NCBI RefSeq assembly: GCF_030323265.1
Contig: NZ_CP104991.1
Coordinates: forward strand, 186,001-250,000
Length of the DNA: 64,000 bases
Direction of reading: 5' to 3'
Origin: Terrirhizobium terrae
Lineage (GTDB): Bacteria; Pseudomonadota; Alphaproteobacteria; Rhizobiales; Rhizobiaceae
The notes under the pieces are model-generated. The model was not told the DNA's origin. It was given only the letters and a program-made list of their open reading frames with translations, and ran no database searches. Each line of letters starts with the position of its first letter. The stretch's first letter is position 1. Shown here in pieces: positions 45,206-54,880 of this stretch. The position numbers were made by a program, and so were the translations under genes.

Positions 45206-46132
45206 TCAGTTGCCAAGCTCTGCGGCGCTCATCAGCCAATCGATGACGGCATCGACTGTCGCGCTCGGCCTTTTCGTCGACGGCGTGAAGATCCAGTAGC
45301 CCAGGCCCGGACGTTCGAGCTGCGGAAACGGCGCAACAAGCGTGCCGGCCCTTACCTCTCGCTCCACCAGGATACTGCTTTCCAGCACGATACCCAGGCC
45401 ATCCGCGGCAGCCTGTATGGCGAGATAGGACGGGTCCAGCTGGATCCTGTTGACCGGATTCATGTCGAGCTGGACACCTTGCAGGTTCAGCCACTCCTCC
45501 CACGACATATGGTTGTGAAACGTGCTGATCAGTGTCTGGCCGAGGAGCGCCTGCGGGGTTTTGAGCGAATGGGCCGCCATCAGGCTTGGCGCACAGAAGG
45601 GCTGGAAGGTCTCGCTGATCATGAAGGAGGCGCGGTCCTTCCACATATCGTCGCCATAGACGATTTGGATATCGGCCGGCGCATCTGCCAGCGGTTCCCA
45701 AGGCAATCTCTCGCCCTGAAGGTATGAACCCTGAGCGTTCAGCCGGATATCCAGCCCCGGTCGGAGGGCCAGCAGATCCGCCAGCCGGGGCAGGATCCAG
45801 GAATGGGCGAAGGACGGAGGAGCTTCGATCCTGACGACATCCAGAGCGCTTCCGTTCTGCCCGCGCGCCCTCATGTCGCTTGTGGCCGCACGCAGCCAGC
45901 GTATACTGTGGCGGACCGACCGGGCGTATTCCGCGCCCTCCGGCGTCAGCGTGACACCGCGTCCCACCCGGTCGAAAAGCTGCACGCCGAGGATTGCCTC
46001 GAGCAGCCGGATTTGATGGCTGACGGCGGAGGGTGTCAGGTTCAGTTCCTCCGCAGCCGCATGAAAGCTTTCCGCTCGCGCCGCGGCCTCGAAAACAGAA
46101 ATCCCACGCAACGGCAGTACCCGTTCAGTCAT
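45206..46132 (-). CDS. LysR-family regulator (GcvA-like)
   Basis: Regulator of 308 residues: MTERVLPLRGISVFEAAARA, then helix-turn-helix SFHAAAEELNLTPSAVSHQI and RLLEAILGVQLFDRVGRGVT, and effector domain LDIRLNAQGSYLQGERLPWE. The GcvA-type start (LPPL-GL-FEAAAR pattern) is evident. It lies 225 bp upstream of the DgdA-like gene on the same strand and probably activates it. Confidence 0.88.
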   Translation of the reverse strand: MTERVLPLRGISVFEAAARAESFHAAAEELNLTPSAVSHQIRLLEAILGVQLFDRVGRGVTLTPEGAEYARSVRHSIRWLRAATSDMRARGQNGSALDVVRIEAPPSFAHSWILPRLADLLALRPGLDIRLNAQGSYLQGERLPWEPLADAPADIQIVYGDDMWKDRASFMISETFQPFCAPSLMAAHSLKTPQALLGQTLISTFHNHMSWEEWLNLQGVQLDMNPVNRIQLDPSYLAIQAAADGLGIVLESSILVEREVRAGTLVAPFPQLERPGLGYWIFTPSTKRPSATVDAVIDWLMSAAELGN

Positions 46133-46275
46133 GTATCCTCACGGTCACCTGCCAAACCCAACAGAAAAAAGAATGGGCGAAATCACTCGCCGCGACAAGG
46201 CACTACTCAAGCGCCACACGAACTTTCGATTTTCGGCGATGCGGAGCCGGCAGTGCGGCATGAATGGCGCCCTCG

Positions 46276-47966
46276 CTATCCTGCGAAGCGCCCCGCAGAT
46301 CGGTAGACCGTCGGATCCGGGATCGGCACGGCCTTCATCAGCGCCCTGGTATAGTCTTCGCGCGGGTTCTCGAAGATCTCGCGGCGCGTGCCCGCCTCGA
46401 CGATCTGGCCGCCGCGCATGATGGCGACCTTGTGCGACATCCGCTCTATGACGGCCATGTCGTGGGAGATGAAGAGATAGGCGAGGCCCATCGTCTCCTG
46501 CAGTTCGAGCATCAGGTCCAACACCTGCGCGCGCACCGACACGTCGAGTGCCGCAACGCTCTCGTCGGCGACGATGAGTTTCGGTTCGAGCGCAAGCGCG
46601 CGGGCGATACAGATGCGCTGGCGCTGGCCGCCGGAAAATTCATGCGGATAGCGTGTCGCCGCATCCGGCGTCAGCCCGACCCGTCGCAAGAGATCCGCAA
46701 CCCGTTCGCGCCGTTCGGCGGGCGTACCGATGCCGTGAATGGTCAAAGGCTCGGCAACCGCCTTGCCGACCGACATGCGCGGATCGAGGGACGCATAGGG
46801 ATCCTGAAAGATCATCTGCGCCGAGCGGCGGACGGGCCTCAACTCGTGGTGAGACAGGCGGGAAATGTCATAGCCGTCGATCTGCACCGAGCCGGAGAAG
46901 GGAATGAGGCCCAGCACCGCCTTGCCCGTCGTCGATTTTCCAGAGCCGCTTTCGCCGACCAGCCCCACCGTCTCGCCCGGCATGATCTCGAAGGAAATGT
47001 CTCGGACGGTCGCGGTTGGCGCCTGCCAGCGAAACAACATGCCCGTACCATGGCCGTAACTGACGCTGAGATCGCGGACATTGAGGATCGGCGCGGTCGC
47101 CCTCTCCTTCGGCTGTGGCGCCTCTTTCGAAACCCTGGGCGGACCGTCGGTGCCCACAAAAGCGCCGAGACGTGGCACGGCTGCAAGCAGCCGGCGCGTA
47201 TAGAGTTCTGACGGGCTGCTGAACAGATCGAGCGAATTGCGCTGCTCGACGATGCGGCCATTCTGCATGATCGCCACGCGATCGGCCATTTCGGCCACGA
47301 CACCCATGTCATGGGTAATCATGACGATCGAGGTTCCGAACTCCCCTTCAACTCACGCATCAGGTTGAGGATTTGGGCCTGTACGGTCACGTCGAGCGCG
47401 GTGGTCGGCTCGTCGGCGATCAGCACTTTCGGCCGGCAGGAGAGCGCCATGGCGATCATGACGCGCTGGCGCATGCCGCCCGAAAGCTCGTGCGGATATT
47501 GCTTCAGGCGTCGCGCGGGATCGGCGATATGCACCGCCTCCAGCATTTGTCGAGCGACAGTCTCTGCATTATCCGCCTGCTGATGCTCGCGGATCGCCTC
47601 GGTCAGCTGGGCGCCGATGCTCATAACCGGATTGAGCGACGTCATCGGCTCCTGGAAGATCATGGCGATCTCGCCACCGCGGATATGCCGCATCTGGCTG
47701 TTGGAAAGCCGTGTCAGTTCCCGATCGCCCAGGATGACATTGCCGGACGTGACCCGCAGCGAAGCTTTTGGCAAAAGCCTCATGATCGAGAGTGATGTCA
47801 CCGACTTGCCCGACCCGCTTTCGCCGGCAAGGCAGAGCGTCTCCCCTGCCCTGAGCTCGAAGCTGATATCGTTGAGAACCCGCTTCAGCCCTTCTGGCGT
47901 GCGCGCATCGACGCAGAGGTTTTCGACCCGCAGCACCGGCTTGTCCCGGCTTTCCGCCTCCGTCAT
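46276..47966 (-). CDS. Fused DppD-DppF ABC transporter ATP-binding protein, one frameshift
   Basis: Double ATPase of about 563 residues for the peptide/amide importer. N domain: MTEAESRDKPVLRVENLCVD, Walker A LAGESGSGKSVTSLSIMRLL, signature LSGGMRQRVMIAMALSCRPK, Walker B VLIADEPTTALDVTVQ. One G in the run at 47343 joins MRELKG to EFGTSIVMITHDMGVVAEMA. C domain: Walker A LVGESGSGKSTTGKAVLGLI, signature FSGGQRQRICIARALALEPK, Walker B LIVADESVAALDVS. The start overlaps the formamidase stop as ATGA. Last gene of the amiC operon. Confidence 0.88.
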
Positions 47967-48906
47967 GAAAGCACGATCCGGGGAAATAGAAGGAAACCAC
48001 CCAGTTCGGCATGTCGACGATCTCGCTGATCCGCAGGTCCCCGCAGACCGAGCAGAGCATATAGGCGTCGACCGCACTATAACCGTGCTCGGCCGTCAAG
48101 AGATCGATCATCCGTATGACGGCGTCGCGTGCGCCGGTCATCAGGTCCGGGCCTACGCCGGTCGTCACCTCATAACCCATGCCGTCGAGATGGCGCGTGA
48201 CCGGCTCGGTGATGGTGAAGCGCGGCGTCTTCAAATTGGCGCCTTTCACGAGATCGAGCGTCAGTTCGACATTCATCTGGCTTTCGATCGCCGTGCCGCA
48301 GACCTCGCCATCGCCCTGGGCTGCATGCGTATCGCCGACGGAAAACAGCGCGCCTTCCACCTCGATCGGCAGATAGAGCGTCACCCCGGTCGTAAGGTCG
48401 CGGATGTCCATATTGCCACCAACCTGGCGGGGCGGGACGACCGAGTGCAGGCCGGGTTCGGCCGGAGCAACGCCAATCGTGCCGGTGAACGGTTTCAGCG
48501 GCACCTTGCCGCCCGGCCCGAAGGCCGATGGCGCCATGGAGACGCTGTCATATGTCCAGACATGCAGGGCCGGATCCTTGAACTGATCGGCCAGCAGGCC
48601 GAAACCAGGAATATTCGCAGTCCAGCCGACGCCAGAAGGATGGAACTTGCGGATCGTCACCTTCAAGGCATCACCCGGCTTTGCGCCTTCGACATAAACA
48701 GGCCCGGAGACCGGGTTGATCTTGCCGAAATCGAGATTGGCAAGCGTCGCAAGCGTCGCGTCGGCCCCGATCTGGCCACCGGACGAGATCCATGCATTCG
48801 AAGAGAATGGTCTCGCCCGGCTTTGCCGTCAGCGCCGGGGAAAGTCGCGGTTCCAGCCGAAATTATGCTGGGCGCTGTGAATGGTGTGATTGCAGATGCT
48901 GCACAT
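47963..48906 (-). CDS. Acetamidase/formamidase family protein, three frameshifts
   Basis: Hydrolyses formamide or short amides to ammonia; about 314 residues. It starts MCSICNHTIHSAQHNFGWNR; one C at 48837 restores PALTAKPGETILFECMD; a further shift near 48790 restores SSGGQIGADATLATLANLDF and GPVYVEGAKPGDALKVTIRK. The middle is intact: AFGPGGKVPLKPFTGTIGVA, GGNMDIRDLTTGVTLYLPIE and ALFSVGDTHAAQGDGEVCGT, containing the FmdA metal-site Asp and His. One C at 47980 restores the end VVSFYFPRIVLS. These look like base-run errors. It lies in the amide-sensing operon. Confidence 0.85.
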
Positions 48907-48928
48907 GGCATGTCTCCGGAAAGTTGCA

Positions 48929-48953
48929 CCTTCCCGGCGGATTGCCGGGAAGG
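48929..48953 (-). terminator. Intercistronic hairpin between binding-protein and formamidase genes
   Basis: CCTTCCCGGC-GGATT-GCCGGGAAGG forms a perfect 10-bp stem 17 bp past the binding-protein stop. The T-tract is absent, so partial attenuation or message stabilisation is likelier than full termination. Confidence 0.55.
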
Positions 48954-48970
48954 CGGGATCCCTCTTGGCG

Positions 48971-50572
48971 CTACTTCACGAAGATCGCGTCATAGTTGAT
49001 GACGCGGGTCGGATCGATATAGACGTTGTCTTCACCGCCCATGCGCAGCGATTTGGCGACGACCCGGCGCTCGTTGGTGACGGGGATCCATGGCGCATCG
49101 TTCATAGCGTCGGTGAAGATCTTCTTCCACGCTTCCACACGCTCTGCCGACTTTGCCGGATCGGACATGGAATCGGCCGCCGTAGCGCGCTTGTCGAGTT
49201 CCTCGTTGCAGTACCACGACCAGTTCCAGCCGCCCTGCACGGCGCCGGCGCAGCCGAGGATTGGGCCGTAAAAATTGGAAGGATCCGGGAAATCGGCGAT
49301 CCAGGCCATGCCGCCGGACCAGATCATCGGGGCTTCGCCCTCGGTGCCGCCGGCAGCGATCACGTTGCCCTGCGCCAGCGCGCAGATCTCGGCCTTGATG
49401 CCGATGGCCGCCAGATCCTGCTGGATCGCCTGCGCGATACGCGGCTGCGGGTCGGTGTTGGTGGCGTAGAGGACGGTCGCGAAGCCGTCCGCCAGTCCTG
49501 CCTCGGCAAGCAATGCCTTCGCCTTGTCGACATCATAGGCAAAGCCCGGATAGTCCTTGTCGTAACCCGGCATCAGCGGCGGCAGCACTTCCTTGGCGGG
49601 CGTGGCGCGGCCGTTGAGGATGCGGACGATACGCTCCTTGTTGATCGCATGGTTGACCGCTTGGCGCACCTTCAAGTCGTCAAAGGGCTTTACCTTGGTG
49701 TTCAGCGTCACGTAGCCGGTATGAAGCTGCTCGCCGTCGACGATCATCTGCGCGCCATCGGCCGAGTTCTTGATCTCCAGGAATTTTGCCGGCGGAATGC
49801 CGTCGCCGGCGATATCGACCTCGCCTTTCTGCAGGCGCAGCAGCGCGACGAGCGGCTCCTGGCCGACTTCGACGGTAACACTGTCGATCTTCGGCATGTC
49901 CTTGACATAGTAGCTCGGGTTCTTTTCGAAGACGAGCTTCTGGCCGATCACCCAGTCCTTGAGGGCGAAGGTGCCAGAGCCGACCGGGTGCTTGCCGAAG
50001 TCGCCGGCAGCTGCCTCGACGGCCTCCTTCGGCACGACGGAGGCAAAATTGATCGCCAGCACATGCAGGAAGGTCGCGTCCGGCCTCGAAAGCTTGAAGA
50101 CGACGGTGCCGTCATCTGGCGTCTCGATGCCCGAAAGGCCGGTCGCCTTGCCGCCGGTCAGGTCCTCGAAACCGTTGATCGCGCCGAAGAAGCCGGCACC
50201 CGGCCCCTGCGTCTTCGGGTCGATCGCCCGCTCGATCGAATATTTGACGTCGGAAGCCACCACGTCGCGGCCGTTCGAGAATTTCACGCCCTTGCGCAGT
50301 TTGAAGGTGTAGCTGAGGCCGTCGGGTGCCACTTCGAAGCTTTCGGCAAGAGAGGGCACGAGGTTGGCCGTGCCCGGCTCGTAATCCATCAGGCGCGAAT
50401 AGAGGCTCTTGATCATCGACCAGTTGACCCAGTCATAACCGATGGCCGGGTCGAGCGTGACGATGTCGTCCTTGTAGGTCACGACGATATCCTTGCCCTC
50501 GGCCATTGCGGCGAAAGGTGCAAGCATGATCGTCGCGGCAGTCGTCGTTCCAAGTAACCAGCTCTTGAGCAT
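48971..50572 (-). CDS. Peptide/amide ABC transporter substrate-binding protein (SBP family 5)
   Basis: Periplasmic receptor of 533 residues with signal peptide MLKSWLLGTTTAATIMLAPF (cleavage near AMA-EG). It contains DIVTLDPAIGYDWVNWSMIK, SYTFKLRKGVKFSNGRDVVA, PVGSGTFALKDWVIGQKLVF, FDDLKVRQAVNHAINKERIV and SGGMAWIADFPDPSNFYGPI. GGGGAAC precedes the ATG. Within an amiC/amiR and formamidase operon, the ligand may be an amide-bearing compound rather than a plain peptide. Confidence 0.9.
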   Translation of the reverse strand: MLKSWLLGTTTAATIMLAPFAAMAEGKDIVVTYKDDIVTLDPAIGYDWVNWSMIKSLYSRLMDYEPGTANLVPSLAESFEVAPDGLSYTFKLRKGVKFSNGRDVVASDVKYSIERAIDPKTQGPGAGFFGAINGFEDLTGGKATGLSGIETPDDGTVVFKLSRPDATFLHVLAINFASVVPKEAVEAAAGDFGKHPVGSGTFALKDWVIGQKLVFEKNPSYYVKDMPKIDSVTVEVGQEPLVALLRLQKGEVDIAGDGIPPAKFLEIKNSADGAQMIVDGEQLHTGYVTLNTKVKPFDDLKVRQAVNHAINKERIVRILNGRATPAKEVLPPLMPGYDKDYPGFAYDVDKAKALLAEAGLADGFATVLYATNTDPQPRIAQAIQQDLAAIGIKAEICALAQGNVIAAGGTEGEAPMIWSGGMAWIADFPDPSNFYGPILGCAGAVQGGWNWSWYCNEELDKRATAADSMSDPAKSAERVEAWKKIFTDAMNDAPWIPVTNERRVVAKSLRMGGEDNVYIDPTRVINYDAIFVK

Positions 50573-50596
50573 TATAAGTTCCCCTTTTGGCTTTGG

Positions 50597-51517
50597 TCAG
50601 GATGTTCGGATGCGCGGATCGATGAAGGGTGCGGTGACATCGGCAATGAGATTGCCGGTGACGATGGCGAGTGCGGATGTCAGCGTCACGCCCATGATGA
50701 TCGGGATGTCGACCTGCTGGATGGCTTGCCAGGCAAGCTGTCCGATGCCCGGCCAGCCATAGACGGCCTCGACCACGACCACGCCACCCATGAACTGGCC
50801 GATATCGATGCCGATCATCGCGACGATTGGCAGGATGGCGTTGGGAAGCGCGTGGCGGAAGATGATCCGGCGCGACGAGAGCCCCTTGGCGCGGGCCGTG
50901 CGCACATAGTCCTGGTTCAGGACGTCGATCATCGCCGAACGGACCATGCGTGCATACCATCCGGCGCCCAGCACGCCGAGAGTCATGGCCGGCAGGACGA
51001 CATGGGCAAAGCTTCCGTAGCCGCTCATCGGAAACCAGCCGAGCGTCACGGCAAAGACGTAGAGCAGCAGCAGCGCCACGACGAATTGCGGTGCCGAGAC
51101 GCCGACGAAGGACGCCATCATCACCACGCGGTCGACGGTCCCGCCGCGCTTTATGGCGGCGATCGTGCCGAATGTGATGCCGAGCACGACCTCGACGGCG
51201 ATCCCCGCCGCCATCAGCGTCAGCGTGGCCGGCAGGCGCGCGACGATCAGTGTCCAGACCTCCGTCTTCTGGGCGTAGGATCGCCCGAGATCGCCCTGCA
51301 GCAGTCCGGAAAGATAGGTCCAGAACTGGACGAGAAGCGGCTGGTCGAGCCCGAGCTCGTGGCGGATGGAGGCGACCGTCTGCGCGGTGGCGCTGCGGCC
51401 CGCGATCATCCGCGCAGGATCGGCCGGCAGCGCGTAGAGCAGGACGAAGGTGATGGCGGCGACACCGATGAGGATCAGGAACGCCTGTCCGAGCCGGCGA
51501 AGAAGCGTGAAGCCCAT
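50597..51517 (-). CDS. Peptide/amide ABC transporter permease (DppB type)
   Basis: Permease of 306 residues: MGFTLLRRLGQAFLILIGVA, LDQPLLVQFWTYLSGLLQGD, FGTIAAIKRGGTVDRVVMMA, coupling loop LNQDYVRTARAKGLSSRRII and YGWPGIGQLAWQAIQQVDIP. ATG at 51517 overlaps the preceding permease stop as TGATG; a 78-codon in-frame extension is antisense-like and rejected. Intact. Confidence 0.92.
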   Translation of the reverse strand: MGFTLLRRLGQAFLILIGVAAITFVLLYALPADPARMIAGRSATAQTVASIRHELGLDQPLLVQFWTYLSGLLQGDLGRSYAQKTEVWTLIVARLPATLTLMAAGIAVEVVLGITFGTIAAIKRGGTVDRVVMMASFVGVSAPQFVVALLLLYVFAVTLGWFPMSGYGSFAHVVLPAMTLGVLGAGWYARMVRSAMIDVLNQDYVRTARAKGLSSRRIIFRHALPNAILPIVAMIGIDIGQFMGGVVVVEAVYGWPGIGQLAWQAIQQVDIPIIMGVTLTSALAIVTGNLIADVTAPFIDPRIRTS

Positions 51518-52364
51518 CAGCCCCTCCCCGCTGCGTCGGATCGAGGATGTCGCGCAGGGCATCACCGACGAGATTAAAGGCGAGTGCCGTGAGCAGGATG
51601 ACCATGCCGGGGAAGAAGACAAGCCAGGGCGCCGCCTGAAAATAGCTCTGGCTTTCGAAGATGATGTTGCCCCAGGACGGCTCGGGCGGCTGCACGCCGA
51701 TGCCGAGGAAGGACAAGGTCGCTTCGAGCAGAACGGTCGTCGCGATGCCAAGCGTTCCCCAGACGATCGCCGTCGGCACCAGATGCGGCAGGATATGCAG
51801 GAACAGGATGCGGCCGTGGCCGGCGCCGAGTGAACGTTCGGCCATGATGAAATCCCGTTCGACGAGGCCGCGCGTCTCGGTATAGACGATGCGCGCCACT
51901 TGCACCCAGTTGACCAGCGCGATCACCATCGCGACGATCCAGAGACTGGGCCTCAGCAGCGCTGCCAGCACGATGGCGAGCAGCAGAGCCGGGAATGCCA
52001 TCATCAGGTCGGTGAAGCGCATCAGAATATTACCCGCCAGACCGCGCAGGTAGCCCGCGACGATGCCGATGAACAGGCCGATCGTCACTGCGATGCCGTT
52101 GGCGACGAGACCGATGATCAGAGACGTGCGCGCACCATAAAGCATGCGCGAAAGGAGGTCGCGGCCAAGCGTATCGGTGCCAAGCAGGAACTGCCCGCCG
52201 GGCGGCATCGGGGCGCCTTCCAGCGTCAGGCCGTCGAACATCTGCTCGTCGGGGCTGAAAGGCGCGATCAGCGGCGCGGCGAGCGCCAGCACGGCGACCG
52301 CGACGACGACGAGCAGCCCGAAGACCGCCGTCGGCTGGCGTAGAAGCGAACGGACGATGCCCAT
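51517..52364 (-). CDS. Peptide/amide ABC transporter permease (DppC type), frameshift at the 3' end
   Basis: Permease of about 282 residues: MGIVRSLLRQPTAVFGLLVV, FLLGTDTLGRDLLSRMLYGA (DppC signature), DLMMAFPALLLAIVLAAL, RDFIMAERSLGAGHGRILFL (EAA loop) and EATLSFLGIGVQPPEPSWG. As given, the frame does not stop but runs on antisense-fashion for 280 codons over the next gene. One G in the run at 51521-51529 gives the expected end DPTQRGRG and a TGA overlapping the dppB-type ATG. It begins where amiR ends. Confidence 0.88.
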
Positions 52365-52945
52365 CAGCCGACCTCCGGCAGGGCTTCCGCCCCGCCGAGC
52401 AGCATTGCAGCAACCTGTTCCATCGTCAGCCGGCGCTGCATGGCGCAGCCGCGCAAGGCCGCATAAGCCTCATCCTCGGTGAGCCCTCGCGCGCCACGCA
52501 GCTTTTCGACCGCCGCATGAACGAGAGGCCGCATGCGGACACGCTCCTCGAGATGGCGCAGCTTGTCGCTCGCGGCGCGGCGTTCCTCGTGGATCGACAC
52601 GGCCATGACGAGCGCAGGAAAGATGGCGGAGGAGGCGACCGGTTTCGGAATGATCGCGCCTGCGCCCTTGTCCATCGCCCAGGCGATGCGGCCGGGCGCT
52701 TCGGAACCGAGCAGGGCGACCAGCGGCTTGCCCGACATGCCGTCCGTCTGTGGCAGTAGATCGTCCCACCCCTGGTCCGCGTCGACCAGGACGAGATCGG
52801 CCTCGGCCCAGGTGGAAAGTGGCTCCCAGCGGCGCGTCGCCCGGATGCCGAGCAGGCCGAACTGGCGCTCCAGCCTTTCGATATTGCTGTCCTCGCGATG
52901 CAGGATCACGGCCTGCCAGCCGGTGAAATTCGGCGTCCGGCTCAT
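52364..52945 (-). CDS. amiR: AmiR-like ANTAR-domain antiterminator
   Basis: RNA-binding response-regulator-like protein of 193 residues. The N-terminal pseudo-receiver (AVILHREDSNIERLERQFGL, LVLVDADQGWDDLL, PLVALLGSEAPGRIAWAMDK) precedes a coiled-coil helix (ASDKLRHLEERVRMRPLVHA) and the ANTAR domain (AVEKLRGARGLTEDEAYAAL then AMQRRLTMEQVAAMLLG). In Pseudomonas, AmiR bound by AmiC is silent and, on amide binding, prevents leader termination. It overlaps amiC upstream and the permease downstream by 4 bp or less. Confidence 0.9.
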   Translation of the reverse strand: MSRTPNFTGWQAVILHREDSNIERLERQFGLLGIRATRRWEPLSTWAEADLVLVDADQGWDDLLPQTDGMSGKPLVALLGSEAPGRIAWAMDKGAGAIIPKPVASSAIFPALVMAVSIHEERRAASDKLRHLEERVRMRPLVHAAVEKLRGARGLTEDEAYAALRGCAMQRRLTMEQVAAMLLGGAEALPEVG

Positions 52946-54075
52946 GACACTATCCTCAGCTTGGCGGGCATGGAAGTGCCGCGCGTAGTGAGATAGGGGT
53001 CGGCGGCAAGCGCAGGACGGGAGGCGATAACATCGAAGCCGTTGTCGTCGTTGATGCGGCCGAGGTGAAACGGCAGGGCGGCGTGATTGGTGCGTCTGTC
53101 TATCTCAAGCGAGCCCAACAGCGAGGGCCACTTGCGGCCATGCACCTCGCGGCGGACCGCCCCGGGCTCGTCGCTGCCGGCCGCCAGGATCGCAGAAACG
53201 CAGAGATCGACGGCCACATAGGCGCTGGCAAAGACGCTGGAAATGCGCCGGTCATGGCCATAGCGCAAGGCGGCACGGGACTTGAAGTCGTGGTTCTCTG
53301 GCGTATCGAGCGTGCCGAAATACGAGGCCGCGCAGAGCTGGCCGGTCGCCGATCCCTTGGCGATCAGGTCGAGTTCGCATTCCATCAGGTCGCAGCTGAC
53401 CACCGGGCAGTTTTCCGGGCGGAAGAACGGATCCGCCTCGCCGAGCGCCTTTATCGCCTCAAGGAAGGCGTAGCTGGAAGGGCCGATGAGATTGTTGAGG
53501 ACGAAACTCGGGCGCCGCTCGGCGATCTCCGAAATGATCCGCTCCACCGCGGTCTCCTCCAGCGGCAGGTAGCGTTCGCCCAATATCTCGCCGCCGGCAT
53601 TGGCGATCAGCTCGCGCGCAAGCCGGTTCATCTCCCAGCCCCAGACGTAATTGGCGCCGGTGAGATAGGGCCGCGCGCCAAAACGGGGGATGAGATACTC
53701 GAAGGCGGGAATCAGATGCTGGTTCGGGCAGCCGCCGATATAGATGACGCTTTCATTGGCCTCGAACCCCTCATATGGGCACATGTACCAGAGCAGGCCG
53801 TCATGCTTCTCGACCAGAGGAATGACCTCCTTGCGGGCCGCGGACGTGATCGTGCCGACGATATGGCGGCAGTCGGCGCGCAACATCTGCTGCGCCCCGT
53901 CCAGATAGCCCTGCAGGCTGGCATGCGGCTCGTAGAGGACCGGTTCGATGACGCGTCCCGTCCGCTTAGCATTGTCCTCGATGGCCAGCATCGCGCCATC
54001 GCGGGCGTCCACGCCCATCGCTCCATAAGGCCCGGTCGTGGAGTAGAGGACACCGATTTTCAGCGCGTCGTTCAT
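52942..54075 (-). CDS. amiC: AmiC-like amide-sensor / negative regulator
   Basis: Cytoplasmic ligand sensor with a periplasmic-binding-protein fold, 377 residues, no signal peptide. Motifs are ALKIGVLYSTTGPYGAMGVD, IVGTITSAARKEVIPLVEKH, LWYMCPYEGFEANESVIYIG (the AmiC/UrtA-type pocket), RPYLTGANYVWGWEMNRLAR and FVLNNLIGPSSYAFLEAIKA. It binds short amides or urea-like compounds and sequesters AmiR. First gene of the operon amiC-amiR-permease-permease-binding protein-formamidase-ATPase, directly after a leader terminator. Confidence 0.92.
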   Translation of the reverse strand: MNDALKIGVLYSTTGPYGAMGVDARDGAMLAIEDNAKRTGRVIEPVLYEPHASLQGYLDGAQQMLRADCRHIVGTITSAARKEVIPLVEKHDGLLWYMCPYEGFEANESVIYIGGCPNQHLIPAFEYLIPRFGARPYLTGANYVWGWEMNRLARELIANAGGEILGERYLPLEETAVERIISEIAERRPSFVLNNLIGPSSYAFLEAIKALGEADPFFRPENCPVVSCDLMECELDLIAKGSATGQLCAASYFGTLDTPENHDFKSRAALRYGHDRRISSVFASAYVAVDLCVSAILAAGSDEPGAVRREVHGRKWPSLLGSLEIDRRTNHAALPFHLGRINDDNGFDVIASRPALAADPYLTTRGTSMPAKLRIVS

Positions 54076-54093
54076 GATAGCCCAAATGCAAAA

Positions 54094-54137
54094 GCCCCAT
54101 GACGCAACTCCCGCCGATCAGCGGGGCGTCATGGGGC
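54094..54137 (-). terminator. Leader terminator upstream of amiC (ANTAR attenuator)
   Basis: GCCCCATGACGC (54094-54105) and GCGTCATGGGGC (54126-54137) form a 12-bp perfect stem with a nested CCCGC/GCGGG, followed on minus by TTTTG, and end 18 bp before the amiC ATG. A Rho-independent terminator inside the leader of an amiC-amiR operon is the architecture of AmiR antitermination. Confidence 0.8.
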
Positions 54138-54170
54138 GAAACTGCCCAGCGACATCGAAGTCATGTGAAG

Positions 54171-54233
54171 CGCGGATCGAAACCTGCCTAATCCGCGGGC
54201 TTGATTAAAATACAGACAATAGCCGCAAGTCAA
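54171..54233 (-). promoter_or_regulatory. amiC leader: promoter and upstream leader hairpin
   Basis: On minus, TTGACT at 54228-54233 is followed about 17-18 bp later by TTTAAT/TTTTAA, a sigma70-like promoter. The transcript would then contain CGCGGAT/ATCCGCG (54171-54177 with 54191-54197), a 7-bp hairpin, then a weak ACAT/ATGT hairpin and the terminator. ANTAR proteins bind paired short hairpins just upstream of the terminator; the pair is only partly evident here. Confidence 0.55.
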
Positions 54234-54390
54234 GGGGGAAGTGTCTCGTTCTCCAATGATGTTGACATCAATGCAACAGCGTGCCGATTGCGATCATGAA
54301 CGGCTCATCGGCGTCCCACCGACATGAGCCTTAGCCCCGGACAATTCCACGCCTCGCTGGCGCAAAAATTGTGGAGCACATCATCGTTAT

Positions 54391-54414
54391 GCTCTTGATG
54401 AGATCAGAACCGCT
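54391..54414 (+). repeat. Repeat copy B: GCTCTTGATG-N6-GAAC motif
   Basis: GCTCTTGATG at 54391-54400, six bases, then GAAC. It lies just past the 3' end of vapC, between the amiC leader and the accessory island. Confidence 0.55.
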
Positions 54415-54477
54415 AACCTGGTAGATTTCTATTTAGCCCAGTCACATTGGACAATTAGTCGGGAACATCTCAGTGAG

Positions 54478-54880
54478 TTAGACCGTCCAGTCTTCGACGC
54501 GCAAGCCTGCCACGCGATCAAACTCGCGGCGGTTGTTCGTGACGACGATCAATCCGCGTGACCGAGCGTGTCCAGCTATAAGTTGATCAAATGGACCAAT
54601 GGGCGTTCCGTTTCGTGCAAGTTCAGCACGCAGCTGGCCAGTATGGACCGCCGCTATCTCGTCATAAGATAGCGCTTCCAGGCGGGCGGCAGAATCCCTC
54701 AACGATGGCCAAGTTGCGTTCCGGGCTAGCCGACTTCTCTGCTCCATATATCAGTTCCATCAGGCTGACTGAACTAATACAAAGCTGACCGTGGTGGCGA
54801 TTGAACGCATCTCGCAAGTGCTCTGGTTTGTTCTTGATGGTGAAGATGCAGATGTTGGTGTCCAACATGTATTTCAACAT
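54478..54880 (-). CDS. vapC: VapC-type PIN-domain toxin, one frameshift
   Basis: PIN-domain endoribonuclease toxin of about 134 residues. It begins MLKYMLDTNICIFTIKNKPE (catalytic Asp in LDTN), ISSVSLMELIYGAEKSASPE (Glu), then after one G at 54696 AARLEALSYDEIAAVHTGQL, PIGPFDQLIAGHARSRGLIV (Asp in PFDQLIAGHA) and VTNNRREFDRVAGL (second Asp). The ATG overlaps the vapB stop as TGATG. One missing G in a run explains the shift. tRNA cleavage is the usual activity of this family. Confidence 0.85.

Noticed and set aside
50433..51516. Extension of the DppC-type permease to 643 residues
   Set aside because: The last 280 or so codons run in another frame over the DppB-type permease with Arg/His-rich low-quality sequence. 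A single missing G explains the lost stop.
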